A DNA stretch of 64,000 nucleotides from Pseudomonas sp. G34. GTDB lineage: Bacteria > Pseudomonadota > Gammaproteobacteria > Pseudomonadales > Pseudomonadaceae. The number at the start of each line of letters is the position of its first letter. The first letter of the stretch is position 1. The stretch spans positions 61,296 to 125,295 of the forward strand of contig NZ_JAVHZV010000026.1 of assembly GCF_031119625.1 (NCBI RefSeq), in the 5' to 3' direction. The position numbers were made by a program, and so were the translations under genes. The notes beneath the pieces were generated by a model. The model had not been told where the DNA came from. It ran no database searches and was given only the letters and a program-made list of their open reading frames with translations. This document shows positions 51,855-60,765 of the stretch, piece after piece.

Positions 51855-52904
51855 ATGGACGAGAACAAGAAGCGCGCATTGGCGGCTGCCCTGGGCCAGA
51901 TCGAGAAACAGTTCGGCAAGGGTGCGGTCATGCGCATGGGCGATCATGATCGCCAGGCCATTCCGGCCATTTCCACCGGCTCCCTGGGCCTGGATATCGC
52001 GCTGGGCATTGGCGGCCTGCCGAAAGGCCGTATCGTCGAGATCTACGGCCCGGAATCCTCGGGCAAGACCACCCTGACCCTGCAGGTCATCGCCGAAGCG
52101 CAGAAGGCCGGCGCCACCTGTGCCTTCGTCGACGCCGAGCACGCCCTGGACCCGGACTACGCTGGCAAGCTGGGCGTCAATGTCGACGACCTGCTGGTCT
52201 CGCAGCCGGATACCGGTGAGCAGGCCCTGGAAATCACCGACATGCTGGTGCGCTCCAACGCCATCGACGTGATCATCGTCGACTCCGTGGCGGCCCTGGT
52301 GCCGAAGGCGGAGATCGAAGGCGAGATGGGCGACATGCACGTCGGCCTGCAGGCGCGTCTGATGAGCCAGGCGCTGCGCAAGATCACCGGTAACATCAAG
52401 AACGCCAACTGCCTGGTGATCTTCATCAACCAGATTCGCATGAAGATCGGCGTGATGTTCGGTAGCCCGGAAACCACCACCGGTGGTAACGCCCTGAAGT
52501 TCTACGCATCGGTTCGCCTCGACATCCGCCGTACCGGCGCGGTGAAAGAGGGCGACGAAGTGGTCGGCAGCGAAACCCGCGTCAAGGTCGTCAAGAACAA
52601 GGTGGCACCACCGTTCCGCCAGGCCGAGTTCCAGATTCTCTACGGCAAGGGCATCTACCGTAACGGCGAGATCATCGACCTCGGTGTGCAGCAGGGTCTG
52701 GTCGAGAAGTCCGGTGCCTGGTACAGCTACAAGGGCAATAAGATCGGTCAGGGCAAGGCCAACGCCGCCAAGTTCCTGGAAGACAACGTGGAAGTGGCTC
52801 GCGAGATCGAAGGGCAGATTCGCGACAAGCTGCTGGTGGTTTCCGCGCCTACCAAGGCCAATGTAGCGGCCAATGATCTGGTGGATACCGAAGCCGACTT
52901 CTGA
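51855..52904 (+). CDS. recA: Recombinase RecA
   Basis: The product is 349 residues starting MDENKKRALAAAL; an upstream ATG at 51843 is not preferred. Walker A is GPESSGKTTL, the L1/L2 regions (EIEGEMGDMHVGLQARLMSQ, then FINQIRMKIGVMFGSPET) and the acidic C-terminus are intact. RecA forms filaments on single-stranded DNA for homologous recombination and triggers LexA cleavage. Its stop codon overlaps the recX start by one base. Confidence 0.99.
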   Translation: MDENKKRALAAALGQIEKQFGKGAVMRMGDHDRQAIPAISTGSLGLDIALGIGGLPKGRIVEIYGPESSGKTTLTLQVIAEAQKAGATCAFVDAEHALDPDYAGKLGVNVDDLLVSQPDTGEQALEITDMLVRSNAIDVIIVDSVAALVPKAEIEGEMGDMHVGLQARLMSQALRKITGNIKNANCLVIFINQIRMKIGVMFGSPETTTGGNALKFYASVRLDIRRTGAVKEGDEVVGSETRVKVVKNKVAPPFRQAEFQILYGKGIYRNGEIIDLGVQQGLVEKSGAWYSYKGNKIGQGKANAAKFLEDNVEVAREIEGQIRDKLLVVSAPTKANVAANDLVDTEADF

Positions 52905-53368
52905 TGCCCGCCGTTCTGGATAACACCGTTGCGGTACGCCATGCCGCCATGGATCTGCTGGCGCGCCGTGAGCATGGTCGGGTCGAGCTGGCGCGCAAAC
53001 TGCGCCAGCGCGGCGCCAGCGATGAGCACATCGAAACCGCCCTCGATCGCTTGAGCGAGGAAGGGTTGTTATCCGAAGCGCGTTATCTGGAAAGCTTCAT
53101 CAGTTACCGCGCGCGCTCGGGCTTCGGCCCGCAGCGCATCCGTGATGACCTCTCCCAGCGTGGCCTGGCTCGTGCGGATATCGACCAGGCGCTGCGCGAC
53201 AGCGGCATCGACTGGCGAGACGGTTTGCGGGAAACCTGGCAACGCAAGTTTGCCGGGCAGCTGCCAGGCGATGCGCGCGAACGGGCCAGGCAGATGCGCT
53301 TTCTGGTGTATCGCGGCTATCCGATGGACCTGGTCAGCCAACTGCTACGCGGCGCTTTCGAGGACTGA
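52904..53368 (+). CDS. recX: RecA regulatory protein RecX
   Basis: The product is 154 residues of RecX three-helix repeats (AMDLLARREHGRVELARKLR, RYLESFISYRARSGFGPQRI, FLVYRGYPMDLVSQLL). RecX caps RecA filaments. The ATG shares one base with the recA stop (TGATG), so translation is coupled. It is the usual recA-recX operon. Confidence 0.97.
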   Translation: MPAVLDNTVAVRHAAMDLLARREHGRVELARKLRQRGASDEHIETALDRLSEEGLLSEARYLESFISYRARSGFGPQRIRDDLSQRGLARADIDQALRDSGIDWRDGLRETWQRKFAGQLPGDARERARQMRFLVYRGYPMDLVSQLLRGAFED

Positions 53369-53451
53369 TCTACAGCCCGAACCCTTGAGGTTGAACCGCC
53401 CGGTTCGCCTTCCCCTGACGCGCAGGCGTCCCTTTACAACCAACAGGGTCT

Positions 53452-54513
53452 TCAGCTCAGCCAATGCTCGGGCTGGTTGATCAGGTCGAGCAGCTCCCGT
53501 AACCGTCCGGCATTGCGCCCACTGAAGGCGAACAGCAACCTGGGCAATGCGCACAGTTCGCGACCATCGATGCGTTCATCACCGGTGCGCTGTTGCTGAA
53601 TATCGCCGTGCTTGCACAGGTCAGCGAACTGCAGGTTCAGCTGGGCCAGTGCCGCTTCGCTCAGGGCATGGCGCATGCGCACCACGAACTGGTCCTTGAG
53701 CCAGCGGCTGGAGTGGAAGTTGGCGTAGAAGCGATCGATTTCCTGGGCGGCCGATTCGGCATCGTGCACCAGGCGCATCAGGTTCATGTCGCTGGACAGG
53801 ATATAGCCATTGCTGTCCAGGTTCTGCTGGATGTAATCGAGCAGGCCCTGCCAGAAGGTGCCATCCGGCTCGTCGAGCAGAATCACCGGCACCAGCGGGC
53901 TCTTGCCGGTCTGGATCAGGGTGATCACTTCCAGGGCTTCATCCAGGGTGCCAAAGCCGCCGGGGCAGAGCACCAGGGCGTCGGCTTCCTTGACGAAGAA
54001 CAGTTTGCGCAGGAAGAAAAAATGGAAGGACAGCAGGTTGTCGCTGCCCTTCATGACCGCGTTGGCGGATTGCTCGAAGGGCAGGGTGATGTTGAAACCC
54101 AGGCTGTTGTCGCGCCCCGCGCCTTCGTGGGCGGCAGCCATGATGCCGCCACCGGCACCGGTGATCACCATCAGGTCATGGCGGGCCAGGGTGCTGCCCA
54201 GCTCCCGGGCCAGGGCGTAGACCGGATGACCGGGCTGGGTGCGCGCCGAACCGAACACGGTGACCTTGCGGCGATGGCGGAAGCGCTCGAGCACGGCAAA
54301 TGCGCGCTCGAGTTCGCGCAGGGTCTGCAGCATGATCTTGGCGTCCCAGCGGTTGCGGTCGGCCTGGGCCATGCGCGCGACGGTGGCGAGCATTTCCCGG
54401 TACAGCGCGACGTTGGTGCTGCCGCTGGGGGTAATCCGCGTGGCCAGGGCGTCCAGGTCGGCTGCCAGCGCATCACCGCTTGCAGGCAGCTCGCCGTTCG
54501 CGTGATCGTCCAT
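53452..54513 (-). CDS. LOG-family protein (TIGR00730/PpnN-like)
   Basis: The product is 353 residues. The LOG signature appears as VLCPGGFGTLDEALEVITL, the PGGxGTxxE loop of nucleotide-5'-monophosphate nucleosidases, with VTVFGSART and MVITGAGGGIMAAAHEGA before it. Such enzymes release the base from AMP or from cytokinin nucleotides. AGGAG precedes the ATG at 54513; an upstream frame start at 54555 is rejected. The long N-terminal extension separates it from the short LOG proteins. Confidence 0.88.
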   Translation of the reverse strand: MDDHANGELPASGDALAADLDALATRITPSGSTNVALYREMLATVARMAQADRNRWDAKIMLQTLRELERAFAVLERFRHRRKVTVFGSARTQPGHPVYALARELGSTLARHDLMVITGAGGGIMAAAHEGAGRDNSLGFNITLPFEQSANAVMKGSDNLLSFHFFFLRKLFFVKEADALVLCPGGFGTLDEALEVITLIQTGKSPLVPVILLDEPDGTFWQGLLDYIQQNLDSNGYILSSDMNLMRLVHDAESAAQEIDRFYANFHSSRWLKDQFVVRMRHALSEAALAQLNLQFADLCKHGDIQQQRTGDERIDGRELCALPRLLFAFSGRNAGRLRELLDLINQPEHWLS

Positions 54514-54566
54514 GGCGCTACTCCTTTTATGCGTCAATGCCCTGGGTTCTACCATAAGTGCATGGC

Positions 54567-54968
54567 TTACAGGCGGCAGTCGGCCTTGCCGAATCGCTCG
54601 GTGGTAATCGGGCGGTTGCTCTGGATCTCGCTGAACTCATAGCGCAGCACCGCGCCGCTGGCCAGCAGCTTGCGAAAGCCCGGGTTGCTGCACACGCTGT
54701 TGCTCAGTTGCGCGCGAACCGTATCGGGGTTGCCGCGCATCTGCGCGGCGTGCGCGGGGCGCACGCTGAGGTGATTGATCAGCTCGTTGCCTTCGACGCT
54801 GTAACCGCGGTCGAGAATGTCCTCGTTGATCGCGCGGGGCGTACCGGCGCTGCTTTCCTTGGCCACTTTTTCCAGGGTTTTGGTGAGCTCGAAGTCCTTC
54901 AGCGACGCGGCGTGAGCGGCTGGCAGGAGCAGGCTGGCGAGGAGAACGGATAGGGCGATGCGCTGCAT
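54567..54968 (-). CDS. PA3611-like secreted protein (quorum-sensing-regulated virulence factor family)
   Basis: The product is 133 residues with a clear signal peptide (cleavage near AHAASLKDF) and two late cysteines (SVCSNPGF and KADCRL) that could form a disulfide. Its sequence and its position near recX resemble P. aeruginosa PA3611, named for reported quorum-sensing control and virulence effects. Whether it is quorum-controlled here is unknown. Confidence 0.78.
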   Translation of the reverse strand: MQRIALSVLLASLLLPAAHAASLKDFELTKTLEKVAKESSAGTPRAINEDILDRGYSVEGNELINHLSVRPAHAAQMRGNPDTVRAQLSNSVCSNPGFRKLLASGAVLRYEFSEIQSNRPITTERFGKADCRL

Positions 54969-55212
54969 GGGCAGACTCCTGAAGGCAGTGAGCGGTAATA
55001 GACCGAGCTCTGCCGGTTATGTTCGTTCCGGCGAATCAAGTCGACAACCGATGATCGATGTTAGCAAGCTTGTCGTCGCGGCGGCGTGTGTATTGAGCGG
55101 CACCAGGCGGCTTGCCCTTGGTAAACTACCCGCCCTTCTTGTCAGGCGGTTCGCCAGCCATGTGTTGCCTTGCTTTCCATTGCGTGATCTCGACCAGGTC
55201 GAGCGTGCGCCC

Positions 55213-55923
55213 ATGAGCCACGCCGTTCACGCATTGCGCGCCGCGCGCCTGGCGCGTAGCGTCAAACCGTTTCTGGCCAGGGGCTCGCGGGCGGCGCGTT
55301 GCCCTGACTGCCGCCTGGCCGCCAGCCATTGCCTGTGTGCATGGAAGCCCCGGGTTTCTGCCAACGCGGGTGTGTGCCTGGTAATGCATGACGTCGAAGC
55401 GCTGAAACCGAGCAACACCGGCTGGCTGATCGCCGACGTGGTGGCGGATACCTCGGCCTTTGGCTGGTCGCGCACCGAAGTCGATCCCGGCCTGCCGGCC
55501 TTGCTCGAGGATGATCAGTGGCAACCCTATCTGGTGTTTCCCGGTGAATATGCCGAGCCCGAGCGGGTGGTCAGCAGTGTCGAGGCGCCCGTGGGCAAGC
55601 GACCGTTGTTCATCCTGCTCGATGCCACCTGGACCCAGGCGCGCAAGATGTTTCGCAAGAGCCCCTACCTGGATGGCCTGCCGGTACTCAGCCTGCAGCC
55701 CGAGGCGCTGTCGCGCTACCGGCTGCGCCGCTCCAAGCGCGATGATCACCTGTGTACCGCCGAGGTTGCGGCGCTGTGCCTGGAACTGGCGGGGGACGAG
55801 CGCGCGGCGGATGCGCTGAATGCCTACCTGGATGTTTTCAGTCAGCACTATCTGGCCTCCAAGGCCCCGCGCGCGGTTGATCTTGGCGACGCCTTGCACG
55901 AGCGCCTCAAGCCCTTTCTGTAA
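55213..55923 (+). CDS. tapT: DTW-domain tRNA-uridine aminocarboxypropyltransferase
   Basis: The product is 236 residues. The zinc-type motif RCPDCRLAASHCLC is followed by the DTW core LLDATWTQARKMFRKSPYL. DTW proteins such as E. coli TapT (YfiP) add the 3-amino-3-carboxypropyl group to tRNA U47 using S-adenosylmethionine. The start MSHAVHAL at 55213 is chosen; the frame open from 54958 overlaps the neighbouring promoter. The symbol rests on family similarity only. Confidence 0.85.
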   Translation: MSHAVHALRAARLARSVKPFLARGSRAARCPDCRLAASHCLCAWKPRVSANAGVCLVMHDVEALKPSNTGWLIADVVADTSAFGWSRTEVDPGLPALLEDDQWQPYLVFPGEYAEPERVVSSVEAPVGKRPLFILLDATWTQARKMFRKSPYLDGLPVLSLQPEALSRYRLRRSKRDDHLCTAEVAALCLELAGDERAADALNAYLDVFSQHYLASKAPRAVDLGDALHERLKPFL

Positions 55924-56803
55924 GCGCTGCAGGTTTTCGCCACAGCTGGGCGAGCAGCATGCCGGCGAACATCAGCGCACAGCCGAAATAGCCGCGTGCG
56001 GACAGCGATTCGCCCAGCAGCAGGGCGCCGGCAATGGCTGCAAAGACCGCCTCGAGGGACAGGATGATCGCGGCGTGGGAGGCGATCGCATGCTTCTGGG
56101 CGATCACCTGCAAGGTAAACCCCACCGCCACGCCGAAGATGCCGCCATACAGGATCGCCGGCAGCGCCTGAACGATCCCGGCGCCGGGCAGGTGCTCGAA
56201 GACCAGCGCCAGGGCAAGGCTGATCAGCGCACAGGTGATGAATTGCACCAGGGCCAGCACCAGGGCGTCGTGGCGGGCTGCGAACACGCCCACCAGCAGC
56301 ACGTGGACGCCCCACACGAAGGCGCCAGCCAGTTGCAGCAGGTCACCGGAGGCGACATAAAATCCGTCGCCCACGCTGAGCAGGAACATGCCGACCACCG
56401 CCAGAGAAGCGCCCAGCCAGATGCCCAGGCCGGTCTTGTGGCCCAGCAGCAGGCCGAGCAGGGGCACCACGATCACATACAGGCCGGTGATGAAGCCCGA
56501 GTTGGTGACGCTGGTGAACAGCAGGCCGACCTGCTGCAGGTTGATACCCAGGGCCAGTACCGCGCCCATCAGGCTGCCGCCGAGCAGCAGCGGGCGGCTG
56601 ATGGGCGAGGCCGGTTGCGCGCGGCGGCGACGCAGCAGCATGATCACCGGCAACAGCACGACCACTGCCAGGGCGAAACGCAGGCCGCTGTACAGAAACG
56701 GCCCGATGGCATCCATCCCCAGCCGCTGGGCGACGAAGGACGAACCCCAGATCATCGCGGTAACCAGCATCAGCAGATCGGCGCGCAGCGCGTGGTTGGC
56801 CAT
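55907..56803 (-). CDS. EamA/DMT-superfamily transporter
   Basis: The product is 298 residues with ten hydrophobic helices in two EamA repeats (ADLLMLVTAMIWGSSFVAQR at the start, GIFGVAVGFTLQVIAQKHA in the second). Members export amino acids or other metabolites. The gene converges with the DTW gene with a 17-base overlap of coding ends. The ATG at 56803 follows GGGAG. The substrate is unknown. Confidence 0.87.
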   Translation of the reverse strand: MANHALRADLLMLVTAMIWGSSFVAQRLGMDAIGPFLYSGLRFALAVVVLLPVIMLLRRRRAQPASPISRPLLLGGSLMGAVLALGINLQQVGLLFTSVTNSGFITGLYVIVVPLLGLLLGHKTGLGIWLGASLAVVGMFLLSVGDGFYVASGDLLQLAGAFVWGVHVLLVGVFAARHDALVLALVQFITCALISLALALVFEHLPGAGIVQALPAILYGGIFGVAVGFTLQVIAQKHAIASHAAIILSLEAVFAAIAGALLLGESLSARGYFGCALMFAGMLLAQLWRKPAALTERA

Positions 56804-56961
56804 GGTGGTGAGCTCCCTGCAAAAATGGCGCAGACTTTGCCGCAAAGCGCTGTGCTTGACCACCCCGCCTGCGCTCGGCATGCTGGTGGGCGCCGTACGT
56901 CATGCTGTCAGACAGATGGGGTCTGCAGCACGGTATGCCTATAAAAAGAACAGGATCTGCC

Positions 56962-57612
56962 ATGGTCGCTTACGAAATCCTGATAGCTGATGATCATCCA
57001 CTGTTTCGCAGCGCGCTGCAGCAAGCCCTGACGATGGGCCTTGGCGCGGGCGTGCGGTTGGTGGAAGTGGCCAGCATCGCCGAACTGGAAGCCCGGCTGG
57101 CCGAGAAGACCGACTGGGATCTGGTTCTGCTCGATCTCAATATGCCTGGTGCCTACGGCTTCTCCGGGCTGGTGCTGCTGCGCGGGCAGTACCCACAGCT
57201 GCCGGTGGTGATGATCTCCGCCCAGGAAGAAGCCGCGGTGGTGGTACGCGCCCGTGAATTCGGCGCCAGCGGGTTCATTCCCAAGTCCAGTTCCCTGGAG
57301 GTGCTGCAGCAGGCCGTGCGCCAGGTGCTGGAGGGCGAGGTGTGGTGGCCGCCGCAAAGCGAGGAGGCGGTCAGCCTGACCAACGAGGCCAAGGCGGCCA
57401 GTGCCGGGCTGGCCAGCCTCACGCCCCAGCAGTTCCGGGTGTTGACCATGGTCTGCGAAGGCCTGCTGAACAAGCAGATCGCCTACGAGCTGAGTGTCTC
57501 CGAAGCCACGGTCAAGGCCCACGTCACGGCGATCTTCCGCAAGCTGGGAGTGCGCACGCGCACCCAGGCGGCGCTGCTGTTGCAGCAGCTGGAGTCCGTG
57601 CCGGCAGCCTGA
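56962..57612 (+). CDS. erdR: LuxR-type response regulator, ErdR-like
   Basis: The product is 216 residues. The receiver domain has Asp10-Asp11 (IADDHPLFR) and phospho-acceptor Asp58 (LLLDLNMPG); the C-terminal LuxR domain carries LTPQQFRVLTMVCEGLLNKQ and SEATVKAHVTAIFRKLGV. In P. aeruginosa, ErdR (PA3604) takes part in the ethanol-oxidation regulatory cascade and is next to dgkA, as here. The ATG at 56962 follows AGGATCTGCC. No kinase gene is adjacent. Confidence 0.85.
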   Translation: MVAYEILIADDHPLFRSALQQALTMGLGAGVRLVEVASIAELEARLAEKTDWDLVLLDLNMPGAYGFSGLVLLRGQYPQLPVVMISAQEEAAVVVRAREFGASGFIPKSSSLEVLQQAVRQVLEGEVWWPPQSEEAVSLTNEAKAASAGLASLTPQQFRVLTMVCEGLLNKQIAYELSVSEATVKAHVTAIFRKLGVRTRTQAALLLQQLESVPAA

Positions 57613-57685
57613 TGGCGGATTTCACGGGATTTTCACGGTACGCTCGCGTACCCTGCGCGCCTTTCCCAGCCATAGCTCACTGCCC

Positions 57686-58051
57686 ATGTCGCCGTTCAAA
57701 GGACAAACCGGTTTAAAGCGTATTCTCAATGCCGCAGGCTATTCACTCGATGGCCTGCGCGCCGCCTTTACCGGCGAGGCCGCCTTTCGCCAGCTGGTGC
57801 TGCTCAACGTGGTGTTGATCCCGATCGCGCTGCTGCTCGATGTCAGCCGGGGCGAACGGGCGCTGATGGTCGCCGCGTGCCTGCTGGCGCTGATCGTCGA
57901 GCTGCTCAACTCGGCGGTCGAAGCGGCGATCGACCGCATTTCCCTCGACCTGCACCCGCTGTCCAAGACCGCCAAGGACATGGGCAGCGCCGCCCAGCTG
58001 GTTTCCCTGACGCTGATCGCCAGCGTGTGGGCGATCATCCTGCTTGGCTAA
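57686..58051 (+). CDS. dgkA: Diacylglycerol kinase
   Basis: The product is 121 residues, a three-helix membrane kinase. The catalytic signature VELLNSAVEAAIDRI is present, along with KDMGSAAQLVSL. It phosphorylates diacylglycerol to phosphatidic acid for lipid recycling. The start MSPFKGQTG at 57686 is chosen over an upstream frame from 57494. It ends 4 bases inside the convergent finR gene. Confidence 0.95.
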   Translation: MSPFKGQTGLKRILNAAGYSLDGLRAAFTGEAAFRQLVLLNVVLIPIALLLDVSRGERALMVAACLLALIVELLNSAVEAAIDRISLDLHPLSKTAKDMGSAAQLVSLTLIASVWAIILLG

Positions 58052-58974
58052 CGCACCTCGGGCAGCACGATCTCGTCGCTACGGCGGATGCCGGCGGTCA
58101 GCGCCCGGCACATGTCGAGAAACTCGCGCATGGCGGCAGTCTGGTATTTCTGCCGGTGCCAGATGAAATAGAACTGCCGGCGCAGGTCCAGGTCCGGTGT
58201 TTCCACCGGTACCAGGCTGCCACGGCGAAAGGCGTCGCGCAGCGCCAGCCGTGAAATGCAGCTGATGCCCAGGCCGGACTCCACGGCGCGCTTGATCGCT
58301 TCGGTGTGTTCCAGCTCGAGGCGCACGTTGAGGGCGTCGGAGTGGTGGCGCATGGCCTGGTCGAAGGTCAGGCGTGTGCCCGAGCCCTGCTCACGCAGAA
58401 TCCAGTCTTCACCGCTCAGCTCGCGGATGCCGACATTACCCCGCTGCGCCAACGGGTGCTGTGGCGCGCAGAACACCACCAGCTCGTCCTCGACCCAGCT
58501 CTGCACCTCGATATCCGGGTGATTGCAGTCACCCTCGATCAGACCCAGGTCAATTTCGTAATGCGCCACCTGCTGCACGATATGCGCTGTGTTCTGTACA
58601 TGCAGTTTTACCTGGCTCTCCGGGTGCACCTTCATGAAGCCGCCGATCAGCAGGGTGGCCAGGTAGTTGCCAATGGTCAGGGTGGCGCCGACAGCGAGCG
58701 AACCGAAGCCTGATTTACCGTTCAGAAGGTCTTCGATTTCCTTGGCCTGGTCGAGCAGGGCGACCGCCTGGGGCAGCAGCTGGCGGCCCAGGGCATTGAG
58801 GCTCAGGCGCTTGCCGGCGCGATCGAACAGCTGGCAGCTGGACTGTCGTTCCAGCTCGCTGATCGAGGTGCTGGCCGCCGACTGCGACAGAGCCAGTTGG
58901 GAGGCCGCCCTGGAAACGCTCTCCTGCTGGGCGACGGCGACGAATACCTGGAGTTGACGCAATGTGAATCGCAT
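58048..58974 (-). CDS. finR: LysR-family regulator of fpr (FinR)
   Basis: The product is 308 residues. The N-terminal helix-turn-helix (ESVSRAASQLALSQSAASTS) is followed by an effector domain. It is divergent from fpr, the arrangement of finR/fpr in P. putida and P. aeruginosa, where FinR activates fpr under superoxide and sulfur stress. The 122-base gap is AT-rich around 58975-59025 and should contain both promoters. Confidence 0.92.
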   Translation of the reverse strand: MRFTLRQLQVFVAVAQQESVSRAASQLALSQSAASTSISELERQSSCQLFDRAGKRLSLNALGRQLLPQAVALLDQAKEIEDLLNGKSGFGSLAVGATLTIGNYLATLLIGGFMKVHPESQVKLHVQNTAHIVQQVAHYEIDLGLIEGDCNHPDIEVQSWVEDELVVFCAPQHPLAQRGNVGIRELSGEDWILREQGSGTRLTFDQAMRHHSDALNVRLELEHTEAIKRAVESGLGISCISRLALRDAFRRGSLVPVETPDLDLRRQFYFIWHRQKYQTAAMREFLDMCRALTAGIRRSDEIVLPEVR

Positions 58975-59096
58975 ATCTATATAACCGATAACCCATATCT
59001 TGATAATTCATTTAACAGATATTGTGGCCGCGATTAGAATGCCGCGCAATTGCGCTTAAGAATCAGCGTGCCCGACGTTTTCAGGAGCCCCTCTAC

Positions 59097-59876
59097 ATGA
59101 GCAACATGAACCACGAACGCGTTCTGAGTGTTCACCACTGGAATGACACGCTGTTCAGCTTCAAGTGCACCCGCGACCCGGGCCTGCGCTTCGAGAATGG
59201 CCAGTTCGTGATGATCGGCCTTCAGCAGGAAAACGGCCGTCCGCTCATGCGTGCCTATTCCATCGCCAGCCCGAACTGGGAAGAGCATCTGGAGTTCTTC
59301 AGCATCAAGGTGCCTGACGGCCCGCTGACCTCGCAACTGCAGCACCTCAAGGAAGGCGACGAGGTGATCATCAGCAAGAAGCCCACCGGCACGCTGGTGC
59401 TCGACGACCTCAACCCCGGCAAGCACCTGTACCTGCTCAGCACCGGTACCGGCCTGGCGCCGTTCATGAGCGTGATCCAGGACCCGGAAACCTACGAGCG
59501 TTTCGAGAAGGTGATCCTGGTTCACGGTGTCCGCTACGTCAACGAAGTGGCCTACCGCGAGTTCATTACCGAGCACCTGCCGCAGAACGAGTTCTTTGGC
59601 GACGCGCTGAAGGAAAAACTGATTTATTACCCCACCGTGACCCGCGAGCCGTTCGAGAATCAGGGCCGCCTGACCGACCTGATGCGCAGCGGCAAACTGT
59701 TCGCCGACATCGGCCTGCCGCCGATCAACCCGCAGGACGACCGCGCGATGATCTGCGGCAGCCCGAGCATGCTCGACGAAACCAGCGAAGTGCTCGACAG
59801 CTTCGGCCTGAAGATTTCGCCGCGCATGCGCGAACCCGGCGATTACCTGATCGAGCGTGCCTTCGTCGAGAAGTAA
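59097..59876 (+). CDS. fpr: Ferredoxin-NADP+ reductase Fpr
   Basis: The product is 259 residues. FAD-binding RAYSIASP, NADPH-binding STGTGLAPFMSVIQD and the terminal AFVEK are typical of bacterial FPR. It moves electrons between NADPH and ferredoxins, including Bfd. The start MSNMNHERV at 59097 follows AGGAG; a longer frame from 59022 overlaps the promoter. It is under the divergent FinR and lies next to bfr and bfd here. Confidence 0.97.
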   Translation: MSNMNHERVLSVHHWNDTLFSFKCTRDPGLRFENGQFVMIGLQQENGRPLMRAYSIASPNWEEHLEFFSIKVPDGPLTSQLQHLKEGDEVIISKKPTGTLVLDDLNPGKHLYLLSTGTGLAPFMSVIQDPETYERFEKVILVHGVRYVNEVAYREFITEHLPQNEFFGDALKEKLIYYPTVTREPFENQGRLTDLMRSGKLFADIGLPPINPQDDRAMICGSPSMLDETSEVLDSFGLKISPRMREPGDYLIERAFVEK

Positions 59877-59889
59877 GCGTCAGCGGAAA

Positions 59890-59925
59890 TAAAAAAACGG
59901 GAGCCTAGGCTCCCGTTTTTTTATT
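59890..59925. terminator. fpr terminator
   Basis: AAAAAAACGGGAGCC and GGCTCCCGTTTTTTT share a 4-base loop-free centre (TA); a strong palindromic stem with T-runs on both strands ends fpr and can act for bfr too. Confidence 0.9.
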
Positions 59926-59956
59926 TCGTAATTAATCCATCAGTAGATGCTGCGGA

Positions 59957-60082
59957 TTGGAGCTTGCGAGCTAGAGCCATGCAAGCCTAGGCGGCCCCGC
60001 GAAAGCAAGCGAAAAAGCGGAGTGTACTTTTGTACATGAGCATTTTGAGTTCGCTTTCAACGCAGCAGGGCCGACGCGCAGC
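59957..60082. repeat. Palindromic intergenic repeat, family B, copy 3 (opposite orientation)
   Basis: GGAGC and GCTCC mark the outer arms. The inner part has GCGAAAGC and GCTTTC, then TGTAC and GTACA around TTT, and AGCGAAAAAGCGGAGT and ATGAGCATTTTGAG, which are the reverse-complement equivalents of the cores of copies 1 and 2. It overlaps no gene and lies between the fpr terminator and the bfr stop codon. Confidence 0.65.
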
Positions 60083-60091
60083 TGCTCCCAA

Positions 60092-60562
60092 TCACTCTTC
60101 CATCTGCGACTGCAGGTAATTTTGCAGACCCACCGCCTTGATCAGGCTGAGTTGGGTTTCCAGCCAGTCGATGTGCTCTTCCTCGGATTCGAGGATATCT
60201 TCGAGCAGGTCGCGGCTGGCGTAGTCGCCGACGCTTTCGCAGTAGGCGATGGCGGCTTTCAGATCGATGTGTGCCTTGTGCTCGATCTTCAGGTCGCACT
60301 CGAGCATTTCCTGGGTGTTCTCGCCGATCAGGATCTTGCCCAGGTCCTGCAGGTTCGGCAGGCCTTCGAGGAACAGGATGCGCTTGATGAGCTTGTCCGC
60401 GTGCTTCATCTCGTCGATGGACTCGTGGTACTCATGCTTGCCCAGCTTGGTCAGGCCCCAGTCTTCATACATGCGGGCGTGCAGAAAGTACTGGTTGATC
60501 GCGACCAGCTCGTTGCCGAGGATCTTGTTCAAGTGCTGAATTACTGTCTTGTCGCCTTTCAT
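60092..60562 (-). CDS. bfrB: Bacterioferritin (BfrB type)
   Basis: The product is 156 residues. The heme-ligand Met52 and all ferroxidase-site residues Glu18, Glu51, His54, Glu94, Glu127 and His130 are present at the standard positions. The 24-mer stores iron as ferric mineral and releases it when electrons arrive through Bfd at the heme. It is transcribed in the same direction as bfd upstream (203-base gap), and faces fpr, which supplies Bfd with electrons. Confidence 0.96.
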   Translation of the reverse strand: MKGDKTVIQHLNKILGNELVAINQYFLHARMYEDWGLTKLGKHEYHESIDEMKHADKLIKRILFLEGLPNLQDLGKILIGENTQEMLECDLKIEHKAHIDLKAAIAYCESVGDYASRDLLEDILESEEEHIDWLETQLSLIKAVGLQNYLQSQMEE

Positions 60563-60720
60563 GATGAAGCCCGTCCTGCCTGGAATTAAGTAACCGATGG
60601 CGAATTCTGGGCTTGCCTAATCCGACTGTCAAACGTAAGTTATTGAAATGTAAGTGAAAATAAATATAAATGAGAGTGTTTAAGTTGTGCGTCTTGGCGC
60701 TAACTCATTGAATTACGGGC

Positions 60721-60750
60721 ATAAAAAAACCGGATGCTAGATCCGGTTCT
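60721..60750 (-). terminator. bfd terminator
   Basis: AACCGGAT and ATCCGGTT form the stem around a 4-5 base loop; on the minus strand seven T residues follow, directly after the bfd stop codon. Confidence 0.85.
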
Positions 60751-60765
60751 CTGAAATCGGTTGAT

